A stretch of DNA of 64,000 bases, taken from the NCBI GenBank assembly GCA_965216365.1, contig CBDCFT010000013.1, positions 211,760 through 275,759 of the forward strand. Reading direction: 5' to 3'. Both the position numbers and the translations under genes were made by a program. Source of the DNA: CBDCFT01 sp965216365. Its GTDB lineage: Bacteria; Pseudomonadota; Gammaproteobacteria; Arenicellales; CBDCFT01. Positions 25,211 through 34,934 of this stretch are shown piece by piece (position 1 is the first letter of the stretch; every line of letters starts with the position of its first letter). The notes beneath the pieces are model-generated. The model did not search any database and was not told where the DNA came from. It saw nothing but the letters and a program-made list of their open reading frames with translations.

Positions 25211-26797
25211 CTAAGCGAATTTTCCATCGACAGCATCACATAGAATCTTGTCTACTCGCTCAATGTTATCGGGGCCAATCGACAGCAAATTCTGAGCCGT
25301 TTTGATTAGATTGCGTCTTGTGGTCTCATTTCCGGTCATTTTCGTGCAACGATACAAAATTGTTGCTCCGGCGAATTCAGTCACGCGCGGACTAACGACC
25401 GGCCAGATCGATACCGCTGCTTTTTTATAGCTGCTAATCGCTTCTTGTAGAGTTCGTTGACAGTCGATAGGCGCCTGTGTGCAAATTCCCGCAATAACAT
25501 AGTGACCTAAAAAGAATCCTAAATCGTAGGCTGGGTCACCAATGCTGCAACTAAATTCCAGATCGATGACGCCGATACGATTTTCGCCGACTAATATGTT
25601 TTTTGAACAAAAATCGAGGTGCATGAATCCGTTTACTCGTGCAGCATCACTGGCAGAGTGCAACGCGTTTAGATTACTGCGCACCTTGTACGGGAGGTAA
25701 TTCAAATTGTCATTGGTTAGACGCAAGTTCAACATGGATTTCCAATGACTTACATCCAAAGCCCGATCTCCCCAAAGCGGATTAACTTGTCCTGATGATT
25801 CGTGACATTTGGCCATGAAGCGGGCTGCACGGCGCGCGACTGCAGCGTCAAATACGCCCCGGGCAAGATCCTGTTCGAGAGTATGGCCGCCAGGGCAAAC
25901 TTCGCTCAACATCAACGTTTTACTTTCCTTGCTGTAATACACAACTCCTGGTAATTCGGTATCGTCTTGTATGTTCGCACGTAACCATTTGATAGCACGT
26001 CGTTCAACGGAAAGTCGCTGACGTGGTTTTAGACTTGCCGGATCGGTTAGGTTTGCTGCTTTTACCGTATCGTTGGCGTACTTTATAAAGTATTGAGTAT
26101 CGTCAGCCAGTTTTGCGCGAAACACTTCATCCGGCTTTCCAGGTTTTGCCACGTGCAATTCTGAACATTCAAACCCCGCGCGTTTCAAGTTAGCACGCAC
26201 TTTTCGTAGAGCAATCGTGCTCGCATCTTGCATACCGTTTTGGCATATGTGCCAAATTTTTTCGCGTTGCAATCGAGATAAATGATCCGGCATCGCAGAC
26301 ATGAAAGTCGTTTTGCCTGTGTCTTTTTTCGCTAGACAAGCCCGTAGCGTAGTCGCTCGCACCGACGAGCTTCCTGTAGGTACGGCGGCGATGTTCGTTT
26401 CAATGCCCTTTTGCGCTGCAAGTTCGGCGAGTGTTTCGAAACGCGTATCACCATCGGCAAAATCAGCTTCCCCGAGACAGAACAGAATACTGCCGCCATA
26501 TTCGATTCGATCCAAATAGCCGAATGCGTGTTTCACGGCGCTTGTGGGTGCAGTCTCGACGCGAACTTTGGCAGTGTCTTGAAGAAAGATACGCCATATT
26601 TCTTCGGCTATATCCGTGTCAAGTACTTTTGTCGTACCCGGGACATTACGGTAGCGGTTTGTGATGATAACGACGACCTCGTCCACGTTCGGTCTGGCGA
26701 CGAGGTTCAGAACCGCGGCGTAGTGGGCGGCGTGTGGTGGGCGAAAGGCTCCCGGAAAGACTGCAACGCAACGCCCGCTGTTCGTAAGCGATTTCAT
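25211..26797 (-). CDS. Bifunctional nucleotidyltransferase / APH-like kinase fusion
   Basis: 528 residues from the preferred ATG at 26797. The N-terminal ~180 residues are a cytidylyltransferase-superfamily domain: AVFPGAFRPPHAAHYAAVLNL near 12-30 (the HxGH signature reads HAAH), VVVIITNRYR, and a possible ISSTxIR equivalent at GSSSVRATTLR. The C-terminal ~300 residues are an APH-family kinase: LMLSEVCPGG hinge, MHLDFCSKNILVG catalytic loop near 394 and GVIDLEFSCSIGDPAYDLGFFLGHY. A kinase joined to a nucleotidyltransferase suggests two-step activation of a sugar or alcohol to an NDP derivative, in the way HldE or LicA/LicC do, but with unrelated kinase and reversed order. Transcribed toward the glycan operon. 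Confidence 0.75.
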   Translation of the reverse strand: MKSLTNSGRCVAVFPGAFRPPHAAHYAAVLNLVARPNVDEVVVIITNRYRNVPGTTKVLDTDIAEEIWRIFLQDTAKVRVETAPTSAVKHAFGYLDRIEYGGSILFCLGEADFADGDTRFETLAELAAQKGIETNIAAVPTGSSSVRATTLRACLAKKDTGKTTFMSAMPDHLSRLQREKIWHICQNGMQDASTIALRKVRANLKRAGFECSELHVAKPGKPDEVFRAKLADDTQYFIKYANDTVKAANLTDPASLKPRQRLSVERRAIKWLRANIQDDTELPGVVYYSKESKTLMLSEVCPGGHTLEQDLARGVFDAAVARRAARFMAKCHESSGQVNPLWGDRALDVSHWKSMLNLRLTNDNLNYLPYKVRSNLNALHSASDAARVNGFMHLDFCSKNILVGENRIGVIDLEFSCSIGDPAYDLGFFLGHYVIAGICTQAPIDCQRTLQEAISSYKKAAVSIWPVVSPRVTEFAGATILYRCTKMTGNETTRRNLIKTAQNLLSIGPDNIERVDKILCDAVDGKFA

Positions 26798-27188
26798 ATA
26801 GTTGACGTAACTACGAGTATACGCTCTGACTATGCACAAGGCGTTTACGAATGATTATATCGAAATTCTTACAAAACCTTTTCGTCTTATTCTCGCTCCT
26901 TGTTCGTGAATCGGAACCTATTCTGTTGGATAAAACGACGACATCTGCAGTTTGGAGTTCATAAACTAAATCTCTTAGTACGCATAAATTTTTATGCTGA
27001 TAGCAGAACAAGATCGCGTTTCGTCATGAGACTGCCGCAAATTGTTCTGTCGACCAAATAAAAGTGGGTGGGGTAAATAGACCAAATACGGGGCAAATCA
27101 CCCCGCACAAAACACCAAACATACTCTTTAATAAAAGGATAACCGCAGAAAACTTAGCCATTGACGATTTGGTATGCCTCTTGCAAAT

Positions 27189-27203
27189 AGTGACTAAGTC
27201 ACT
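27189..27203. promoter_or_regulatory. 15-bp palindrome upstream of the first Crp/Fnr gene
   Basis: AGTGACTAAGTCACT is a perfect palindrome 90 bases before the start of the Crp/Fnr gene at 27293. It resembles the CRP-like sites found elsewhere in the window but has one base less between half-sites (GTGA-N5-TCAC), so binding is uncertain. Autoregulation is possible. The remaining part of the 26798-27292 gap holds no gene that I can support. Confidence 0.4.
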
Positions 27204-27292
27204 AAATGATTTCAAGGCTGATCCGAATCAAATGATATGGAACGACGAATGACTACTGTTTTGTTGCAAGTAAAGAGAATAGGAATGGAGAT

Positions 27293-28033
27293 ATGTTAGA
27301 ACAAGAGAGCGCTACGACAGGTGGTATATACAAAAACATCGATAAAGAGTCATGGTTAAAGAATTTTAATTCATTACACGGACTTAACGATCCGTTATGG
27401 CGGGACGCTTGCACGCGCATGCGTTTTACCTGTATTCCGTCGAACACTGTTATTGTTAGTGAAGGAAGTCGCTTAGAAAGTTATTTATTGTTGATGGAGG
27501 GCAAAGCGCGTTTTCAAAAACTTTCCAAGAACGGACGCCAGATCACGGTGCTTCGGGTAAACGGTGGACAAAGTTGTGCACTGGCGACGGCCTGTTTATT
27601 GTCAAATAGTCCCCTGCCAGCCAGTGCGATTACGGAATCAGATATATGGGGCGGCGTCATCAGCAAAGCCGATTTTTTACTGTGTCTGCAGAAGTCTCCA
27701 AGTTTCCGTCGATTCCTGTTTTCAAACTTTGCTAACCAACTTCATGATGTGATGCGCTTAATTGAGCAATTGGCGTTTGAACCGTTGGATATTCGGATTG
27801 CTAACTACTTGCTGGCGAATAGCGATGAACAATCGGTTGTGAATAAGAGTCATCAGGAGATCGCTGATGAGTTGGGCACAGTACGTGAAGTGGTGACCAG
27901 GGAAATACGAACCCTTAAGAATCACGGTTGGATTTCGGTGGCTCGTGGTTATATCACCCTGCGTAACCGTGTCGCACTTTCGAGTCTTGCCAGCAGCAAA
28001 TTGACACCGTCTACAAACACAAAGACTCACTGA
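27293..28033 (+). CDS. Crp/Fnr-family transcription regulator 1
   Basis: 246 residues: cyclic-nucleotide-binding-like beta roll (TVIVSEGSRLESYLLLMEGKARF...GRQITVLRVNGGQSCAL) and C-terminal Crp-type winged helix with recognition helix TVREVVTREIRTLKNHGWI. The motif GQSCALATACLLS with two Cys is shared by the other two regulators in the window. There is no FNR-type N-terminal Cys cluster. The RE-V-x-x-R pattern of the recognition helix resembles CRP, in agreement with the TGTRA/TYACA sites. Probably a redox-, NO- or metabolite-responsive activator of the cytochrome genes (inference). Ribosome site GGAG/AGGAA just before the ATG. Confidence 0.88.
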   Translation: MLEQESATTGGIYKNIDKESWLKNFNSLHGLNDPLWRDACTRMRFTCIPSNTVIVSEGSRLESYLLLMEGKARFQKLSKNGRQITVLRVNGGQSCALATACLLSNSPLPASAITESDIWGGVISKADFLLCLQKSPSFRRFLFSNFANQLHDVMRLIEQLAFEPLDIRIANYLLANSDEQSVVNKSHQEIADELGTVREVVTREIRTLKNHGWISVARGYITLRNRVALSSLASSKLTPSTNTKTH

Positions 28034-28226
28034 TAATGCATATAACTTCGTCATCAATTGCACTACTTTCTGAAGTGTGATGAGGAAAGAGTGTATCGAA
28101 TCGAAATAAGCGCGAAGTAAATCTTGCATCCGTGTCACGTATTTCTGATTGAGTCAATCAATGTAAAGGGTGGAATTTTGATATAGAAAGCATCCAGAGA
28201 TGGGGTGCTGCATCAGTAAGCCGTGG

Positions 28227-28421
28227 TCAATTTTCCATTGCATTTTCAATTTTAATCGTTAAGTAGTTTGCGTTAGCAGAAGCTATACGTCCGAGAAATT
28301 CGCCATCCACAATGGCTTGTTCAACTGCTTTGAGTTGGCCATCACAAGCGCCCGTTCCAGGTATTGTCAGTAATACCATTGTTGCTGCAATGGAGGCTTT
28401 TCGTTTTTTACGGTTAGACAA
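28227..28421 (-). CDS. Possible small secreted protein
   Basis: 64 residues from a TTG or ~50 from an internal ATG: basic N-terminus (NRKKRKAS), hydrophobic stretch (IAATMVLLTIPGTGAC) that resembles a signal peptide or lipobox, then QLKAVEQAIVDGEFLGRIASANANYL. No family recognised and no convincing ribosome site. It is the only candidate gene in the 28034-28500 gap, where nothing else is seen. May be spurious. Confidence 0.25.
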   Translation of the reverse strand: MSNRKKRKASIAATMVLLTIPGTGACDGQLKAVEQAIVDGEFLGRIASANANYLTIKIENAMEN

Positions 28422-28500
28422 TATTGATTATGAGTTCATTTGCTGGACACCTTGTTTTGGTTGGTTTATACAGACTTAACAATCAATCTTTTTGCTAATA

Positions 28501-29552
28501 ATGCATATGTTGGACCTAAACTCCATATTTGATAAAAACGGTGGATACTTTATCGGCGTTATATTCGCGCTGATGATCTCTGGATGTGTTGCGACGCCAT
28601 CACCTACGCATACGTTGATTGACAAAATTGTGCGTGTTGCTGATCGAACCGAAATCAGCGAAACCGACATGCATGAGCTAATTGCATCGGCTGATGTCGT
28701 GTATATGGGAGAGATTCATGACAATCCCTGGCATCACGAACTCCAACTTGAGATCCTGCAACGCTTGGTGGCGGCAGATATTCAACCGGCCATTGGATTC
28801 GAATTTTTTAATAGCGGTCAAACCGGCGATTTGATGTCTTTTACGAAAATCTGTGGTCCATGGGAATAACCCAGATAAATTCTTCGGCCAAGGCCGAGCG
28901 ACAATTACGTAATCGCTTGGGATGGGGAAAACAACGTGATGACGAATGGCAGTCCTATTTCCCTATTATGGACTATGCCAAACAAAAACAGCCTCGCGGT
29001 ATTTGGTACCGATTTACCCGCGGGGATTAGGCGTCGTATTACGCGGATGGGAATATCCAAATTGTCGCCGGTCGAACAAAGATTGATTGTTGATACTGGC
29101 TTCCATAACGATGCATACCGCACACTTATGCAAGAAGGATTTGTAGAGAGTCATTGTGGTTTGGAGTGATCCGGTGTTACTCGACAACTTGTATGAAACC
29201 TGGTTGGCGCGCAATGATTCCATGGCAACAGCAATTACCGACATGCTGGCTTCCACGACCAATAGACCCATCGTGAATGATTGTCGGCGCCGGGCATACC
29301 AAGTACAACATGGGTATTTATGATCGGGTTGCGGCTTTAATGCCGTCGGTGCATCAAGTGAACATTGCCTTCAAGCCGGTGCAGGATGTGTTGAAACCCA
29401 TGGTGGATTACTTTCAAACCGAAACTGTGCAGGATGTTGTTTTCGCTAATGCGCATGAATACTTTTGGTTTACGCCTGCGCTTGAGAGGGAGGATCCCTG
29501 TGTTGAGTTCAAACATCAACTCAAAAAACCACCGCCTGTTCAAGGTGAATAA
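28501..29552 (+). pseudogene. ChaN-family haem-binding lipoprotein, broken by several frameshifts
   Basis: The pieces in successive frames form one ChaN-like protein: lipobox ISGC, VVYMGEIHDNPWHHELQLEIL, IGFEFFNSGQ, then LGWGKQRDDEWQSYFPIMDYAKQ, LAVFGTDLPAGIRRRITR, SDPVLLDNLYETWLARNDSMA and MIVGAGHTKYNMGIYDRV. At least four single-base shifts are needed to join them (near 28840, 28995, 29158 and 29276; the last is explained by one extra A). ChaN proteins (DUF399) are outer-membrane lipoproteins that bind haem and are linked to iron uptake. In a haem-rich locus such a gene makes sense. Either truly decayed or an artefact of indel-prone sequence. Confidence 0.7.
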
Positions 29553-29599
29553 GGTCTCTATAAGTGCATTTTCTTAGTTGAGTTTATCGACCCGAAATA

Positions 29600-30279
29600 C
29601 TACGTAATCGGTCGTGGTCCAGTAGTGTGATTTTGCCCTCGACCGAGTGCGACAATACCGTCATTTTCAAATTCACTGAGTGTGCGGCTGATAACTTCGC
29701 GTACGGATCCCAGTTCTAATGCAATCTGTTGATGGGTGATAGTGACCACCGGGTTTTGCTCATTCGTATTTTCGTAATGACTTAGCAACAAAGACGCCAG
29801 GCGTTGGTCCAGTCGGTGAAAAGCAAACGCCTGCATTGCCCGCATTATGTCGCTCAAGCGATTGGCAAGAACTACCATATACATGTTGTCTAATATCATC
29901 GTGGGGTTTCCAACCAGGATTGAAACACGCTGGTTGGAATAGCAACACCACGCATAAAGTTGTCGACATAGGTGGTTGCAGGAATATGGGTTTCGAACAA
30001 CGAACACAACAGGTGTAATGCACAGCATTCCCCAGCATGCACATGGTATAGCGTAACTTCTCGACCCTTATCGCTGGCCAAACCGACTCGCATCGTGCCA
30101 TCGCCAATCAGCATTACCTGACGGCAAAATTCACCGGTATTGTAAAAATACCGGCCTGGTTTTAAACGTATGGAAATAGCATGATTCGCGATGTCTTCTT
30201 GCAGCGACGACGGCGCATCACGATAAAAATCGTATCCGTTTAGCGTTTGATGTATCGCTGAATCCGGGCTGACGTTCAT
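29600..30279 (-). pseudogene. Crp/Fnr-family regulator 2, frameshifted
   Basis: The N-terminal half (from an ATG at 30279, ribosome site GAGG; a GTG at 30357 is possible) encodes the beta roll: IRLKPGRYFYNTGEFCRQVMLIGDGTMRVGL...GREVTLYHVHAGECCALHLLCSLF. The frame breaks near 29903-29906 (GGGG on the + strand), and the neighbouring frame supplies the dimer helix and winged helix ITHQQIALELGSVREVISRTLSEFENDGIVALGRG. One added base in that run would give an intact ~227-residue regulator. Divergent from the NHL gene at 30558 with two CRP-like sites between them. Same Cys motif and recognition helix type as the other two regulators. Confidence 0.75.
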
Positions 30280-30399
30280 TCTATGTGCCTCGCCACTGGA
30301 TGACCGATCGGTGCGCGAACGGCTTGGCTGTTCGATAACGCCTAGTTCGATTGCCACGCCACATGCCGTTAACCATCCGCTAACAGGCGGGTTGAAGTC

Positions 30400-30415
30400 A
30401 GTAACCTAAGTCACA
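30400..30415. promoter_or_regulatory. CRP-like operator
   Basis: AGTAACCTAAGTCACA fits TGTRA-N6-TCACA at nine of ten half-site positions. It lies between the divergent Crp/Fnr regulator 2 and the NHL/cytochrome genes. Confidence 0.6.
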
Positions 30416-30468
30416 TGACTACTGCTACGTCGTTAATCCAGCAATTACGCGTCATATGAACTGTGTTG

Positions 30469-30484
30469 TGTAACCTAACTCACA
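30469..30484. promoter_or_regulatory. CRP-like operator (second in the same gap)
   Basis: TGTAACCTAACTCACA matches TGTRA-N6-TCACA fully. It lies 89 bases before the NHL-protein start at 30558 and 69 bases centre-to-centre from the previous site. Confidence 0.6.
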
Positions 30485-30557
30485 GACAGAAGTTGGCATT
30501 AGTCGTCTAATTCCAGTGGGGTAATATTAATCAGGGTGGTATTAAGACGATAAAGTC

Positions 30558-32453
30558 ATGGGTGCTGTTTATTATCAGTTAAACCGATTTTTCAGATTCA
30601 TTGCGTTGGGCGTTATCTTGTTGTGCACGCCCGTGGCAATCGTGCAGGCACAGCAATTACTTCTAGAAAAAAGTGCTGACCCGCTGACCTATGACGGACG
30701 CGGTGATTTCGTTATTTACCGGTATGCCGTAACCAATGGCGGGGACGTGCCCTTGCCCGGGCCTATCGTAGTAAGCGATGACAAAACCAGCGTTACGTGT
30801 CCTGATCTGAGCACGATTGGTAATGGTGATGACGCATTGCAGCCTGGCGAAACCTTAATATGCGATGCAACGTATTTCACCACCCAAGCCGATCTGGAAA
30901 ATGGCTCACTGACTAATCTTGCCCAGGCCAGCGCCGGGGGCGCACTGTCTAACCAGGATAGCGTCACTGCCGTGGCTTGCCGTGGTGCACCGGAACCGGC
31001 GACGGCGCCGACATCGGTTGATTTTTTGCGCAGTTATCGTGCTTTCTTTAATTCCCCGACACGCCTGGCGGTCGACACCGACAATAACGTTTATATCACC
31101 GATCCGGTGAATGGCCGTGTCTGTCGTTCGGCGTCCGGATGGAAGAATACTATTTGAACTGACTGGACTGGAGTATCCAGTCAGTATTGCGGTCGATAAT
31201 ACTGGCAGTATTTATATCGGTGAAGGCAAGAGTGGCCGTGTCGATGTATTTGCGGCGGATGGCAACTTCAGTCATTCCCTGGGGCAAGGCGGCAATGAAT
31301 TCCAACTACCGGCGGACATTGCGATCGACGCGTCGGCAAATCATATCTATGTGACCGACAGCACAGCCGGTGTGGTCAAACGCTATTCTGCAGACGGTTC
31401 ACTCATCCAAGTATTTGGTTCAGAAATTGGCATGAAAGCGCCGACCGGCATCGCACTCAACGCCGCCCGCGGTGAGGTTTTTGTAGTGGACCAACGTAAC
31501 TCCCGTATTCATGTATTCGATACTGATGGGGCATTCCAGTTCTGTATGGGCAGTACGTTGTTGACGGGCGGCTTCTTCTGCGATGGTTTTGTGTGCGGTA
31601 AGGACCGGCAGTTCGATCAAGGCATATGGGTGGACCAGCAAGAACGAATATTTGTGGCCGATGCGTTCGAAGGAGCGGTTTATGTGATGGGACGTGACGG
31701 TGCAGTGGTCACAAAAATAAGCGAATTCGGTGAGCGCGGCGGCCAGTTACGCACGCCAACCGATTTGGCGATGGATTCACTTGGGCGTCTGTTTGTTTGC
31801 TTCCGCTAATAACGCACGGGTCGAAATGTTTGGTTTAGACAGTTTTAGCGATCCGGAAGGCGTTCGTACCCGGCAGGTTTGAGATAGCAACCGATTCCCT
31901 GGATCGTGACGCCAATTCTGATGTCGTCGGTTATATGGAGTTACCGGGACAGCGTTTGGACGCAATTATTCCCAGTAGCATACTGGCGAACGGTATTGCG
32001 GCTCCTACCTCCACTTTGCTGGGTGATTTCGATAACGACACCATCCCCGACTTGCGTCTTACCTTTGGTACAGAACTGGGTATGACGCTACCGGCCGGTG
32101 TCGCAACGGTAACCGTTACGGGTCAGATCAATGATTTTGCTTTTGAGCTGAGTGATGAGCTGCGCGTTTCAACCGGGGATATAGATGAGGACAGTGATGG
32201 CGTTCCCGACGTCAGCGATCTTTGCCCAACAACAGCACCTGGCGATGTTGTTGCTCCCGATGGGTGCAGCGTCGCCCAGTATTGTCCCTGTACGGGACCG
32301 GCGTTAGGTCATAGCTGGATAAACCACGGTGAATACGTTAGCTGCGTTACCCATGCAGTAAAAACACTGTTTGAACTCGGTTTGATCAGTGGCCGGCAAC
32401 GAGGCCAAACGGTCAGCACGGCGGCGGCTTCGAACTGTGGAGGAATTGAATAA
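30558..32453 (+). pseudogene. NHL-propeller protein with Ca-binding repeats, three frameshifts
   Basis: Joined across frames the protein has a signal peptide (LGVILLCTPVAIVQAQ), a DUF11-like beta-sandwich (LLLEKSADPLTYDGRGDFVIYRYAV...), then NHL repeats (LAVDTDNNVYITDPVNGRV, SIAVDNTGSIYIGEGKSGRVDVFAADG, IAIDASANHIYVTDST) and a C-terminal thrombospondin-3-type Ca-binding stretch (DEDSDGVPDVSDLCP). Breaks occur near 31115, 31797 (extra T in TTT) and 31880 (extra T in TTT). All three are +1, which suggests either sequence error or a decaying gene. Its stop overlaps the next start (TAATG), so it is coupled to the 13-haem cytochrome gene. Probably extracellular or periplasmic; role in the cytochrome assembly is inferred from context. 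Confidence 0.75.
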
Positions 32454-34924
32454 TGTTTGTCAAGCTAGAAGCCAGTTTACTGCTAATGAAAACCACCAAG
32501 GCATTCAGGTTGGGTTGGCTTAAGATTTTGCTACTATTGAGCATCGCGATTTTTTCACAAGCGACTCAGGCGCTGGACCCGCCACACGATTTGCCGAGCA
32601 ATTCTATTGAATGCCTCACATGTCACATTCCCCATGGCTCACCCGGCGGTAGTTTGACTAAGGTAGACGGAAATCCAAACCTGTGTATGTCCTGCCACAA
32701 TCCGGGTGGAATGGCTACGAACCTGCCGTTCAGTGATATTGATCAGGCCATACCCGGCATGATTGGCAAGTCACATCGGTGGGATTCCGGCCCATCCGGA
32801 TACATTGTTGCATCCCCGACTAATGCCTCGCCTGGTACGATACGTTCCGGCGGTGTGTTTACCGGACGTATCGAAAAGACTTATACGATTACCATATCCA
32901 CGGGTGGTGATATTGGTCTTGCCACATTTGACTGGATCGACAACGAGGGCAACAGTGCTACCGGCGTCGCTACCGCCGATCAAGTGCCGTTTGTCGATGG
33001 TCTGGTGTTAGGTTTTAATGATAATGATGCGTCACCACCATTTATCGCGGGCGACAGTTGGACATTGCGTGTGCGCACCGATCTTCGTTTGCCCGATATC
33101 AATGACCCATTCGAAAGGGAGTTAGCGGCACGTCTCGCCGATGCGCCACTCATTGATCGGGGGCCGCCCAGGGTTCAAGACACAACCTTCGCAAAAGTGG
33201 TTTGTTCAGTCTGCCATGATCAACATAGTCAGGAGAAAACGCCTTTCGATCCGTCTGCGCCATTATTTGTTGGCGACGGCACCGGTGCAGGACGCCATTT
33301 TCAGCGTCAGGATAACGATATCAACCAAATGTGTGTGGTGTGTCACGAGGCGAGAAATGTGGCGTCGTCAATAGACGGTTCCCATCCGGTAGGCGTTGCG
33401 ATTCCTGCCGGGGATTTTCAAACACCGCCGAACCTGCCGTTGGATACGGGCAATAACGTCGCGTGTATGAGTTGTCATGCCCCGCATTTTGCCGATTCCG
33501 GCGGCACTAATGCCGGACAGGGCGATGGTTATTTGTTGCGCCAGACCATGGGCGACACGTGTTTCGAATGTCATACCTTAGCGGATCGTGATACGGGATC
33601 TCACTTTGATACCGTTAACGGTGCACTATGGCCTGGCGGACAGTATGGTTCCAGTTTTCCGGCACATACCAACGACAAACGCGGCTTATGTGTCAATTGC
33701 CATTGGCCGCACGGCTGGCCGGACGATGATGATACCGTCAATGATTTTCCGCGATTGTGGGTAGAGCAATACGATGTAAACGACGACGGCAGCGATCCGG
33801 ACGATGCCGAGGATCTGTGTAATACCTGTCACGATGGCTCACCCGCACAAACCGATATTCGAGGAGATTTCCTGAAGGGTACAAACGCTAACGATATTTT
33901 TCATCATCCGGTGGTGGATTCAGAACAGACCACCGATACGGTCACCGGTTCTTTGCGCACGGTGGAATGTGTAGATTGTCACAATCCGCACAAAGCACGC
34001 AGCGATAACCGTTATGCCGGGATAACGGGAACCAATCTGGACGGTAGCGCGGCGCCGGAATTCACCGAGGCCGAACAATACAAATTGTGTTTCAACTGTC
34101 ATGGCGATACTTACAATCAATCACGCCCCATGACATCCAATAAGCGATTCGATTTTGCGACTACGAATAGTGCCTATCACCCGGTTGTGCAAGCGGGTCG
34201 TAATCAATCGCAGAACCTGCAAGATCAACTATCGGCGAGTGGTAGCGGTTTGACCACGACATCGACGATACGCTGCACTGACTGTCATAACAGTGATGTT
34301 ACTGCTGGAACGCCTGGCCCGGTGACCGATTCGTCGGCACTGACACAAGGCCCGCATGGTTCCAACAGCGCTCCTATCCTGCGGGCTAATTTAAACCGCA
34401 ACTTCACTGAAGCGACCACACCTGCGTCTTACAATTCCAATAACTACGCATTTTGTTTCCTGTGTCATGACGAGACCATGCTCACTGCGCGGCGGCGTGA
34501 CGAGGGCGCACGCACCAATTTTGACGATGATATAAATGGGAAAGATAACCTGCACTGGTTGCATTTGGATGATCGTGCCGACAAGGCTCGGGCTACCTGT
34601 TCGAATTGTCATTTTGACATGCACAGTAATATTTCCGCAGACAACACTCAGTATCGCATTGATGGTGTGTTGTATCCCGATAATGCAGCCGCGTCTGCGG
34701 CCGGCAGAAAGACTCATATGGTCAATTTTTCACCCGATATTACGCCCTATACCGAAGATGGTGTTAACCGGGATAAGCCGGAATGGTGGCTGAATACGTC
34801 CACCGGCGAAAGGCGTTGTTATCTCGCGTGCCATGGAGAAACCATGGCGGGCGAAAGCGGTGATGGGGGACGGCGTGCTCAATACCGGCCTGCGGCTGGC
34901 GATGAACTTATCTGGACTTATTAA
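32453..34924 (+). CDS. Large multihaem cytochrome c (13 CXXCH plus one CX3CH)
   Basis: 823 residues with a Sec signal peptide (LKILLLLSIAIFSQATQA). CXXCH motifs: CLTCH, CMSCH, CSVCH, CVVCH, CMSCH, CFECH, CVNCH, CNTCH, CVDCH, CFNCH, CTDCH, CFLCH, CSNCH, and a final CYLACH with one extra residue. Many are followed by PHG, PHF or PHK, the 'doubled CXXCH' style. A ~110-residue insert (TYTITISTGGDIGLATFDWIDNEGN to SWTLRVRTDL) without haem motifs sits between haems 2 and 3 and may be a beta domain. Ribosome site GGAGGA supports the ATG at 32453 rather than 32486. Exported and probably periplasmic or surface-exposed; electron transfer role. Confidence 0.85.
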   Translation: MFVKLEASLLLMKTTKAFRLGWLKILLLLSIAIFSQATQALDPPHDLPSNSIECLTCHIPHGSPGGSLTKVDGNPNLCMSCHNPGGMATNLPFSDIDQAIPGMIGKSHRWDSGPSGYIVASPTNASPGTIRSGGVFTGRIEKTYTITISTGGDIGLATFDWIDNEGNSATGVATADQVPFVDGLVLGFNDNDASPPFIAGDSWTLRVRTDLRLPDINDPFERELAARLADAPLIDRGPPRVQDTTFAKVVCSVCHDQHSQEKTPFDPSAPLFVGDGTGAGRHFQRQDNDINQMCVVCHEARNVASSIDGSHPVGVAIPAGDFQTPPNLPLDTGNNVACMSCHAPHFADSGGTNAGQGDGYLLRQTMGDTCFECHTLADRDTGSHFDTVNGALWPGGQYGSSFPAHTNDKRGLCVNCHWPHGWPDDDDTVNDFPRLWVEQYDVNDDGSDPDDAEDLCNTCHDGSPAQTDIRGDFLKGTNANDIFHHPVVDSEQTTDTVTGSLRTVECVDCHNPHKARSDNRYAGITGTNLDGSAAPEFTEAEQYKLCFNCHGDTYNQSRPMTSNKRFDFATTNSAYHPVVQAGRNQSQNLQDQLSASGSGLTTTSTIRCTDCHNSDVTAGTPGPVTDSSALTQGPHGSNSAPILRANLNRNFTEATTPASYNSNNYAFCFLCHDETMLTARRRDEGARTNFDDDINGKDNLHWLHLDDRADKARATCSNCHFDMHSNISADNTQYRIDGVLYPDNAAASAAGRKTHMVNFSPDITPYTEDGVNRDKPEWWLNTSTGERRCYLACHGETMAGESGDGGRRAQYRPAAGDELIWTY

Positions 34925-34934
34925 ATCAAGCGAT

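Noticed and set aside
8621..26797. PEP-CTERM/exosortase exopolysaccharide system
   Set aside because: No exosortase, PEP-CTERM tails, PrsK-like kinase or chain-length genes were found despite the sigma-54 regulator.
27024..27215. Small minus-strand open frame with a hydrophobic middle
   Set aside because: No ribosome site or homology seen; the region is better explained as the leader of the Crp/Fnr gene.
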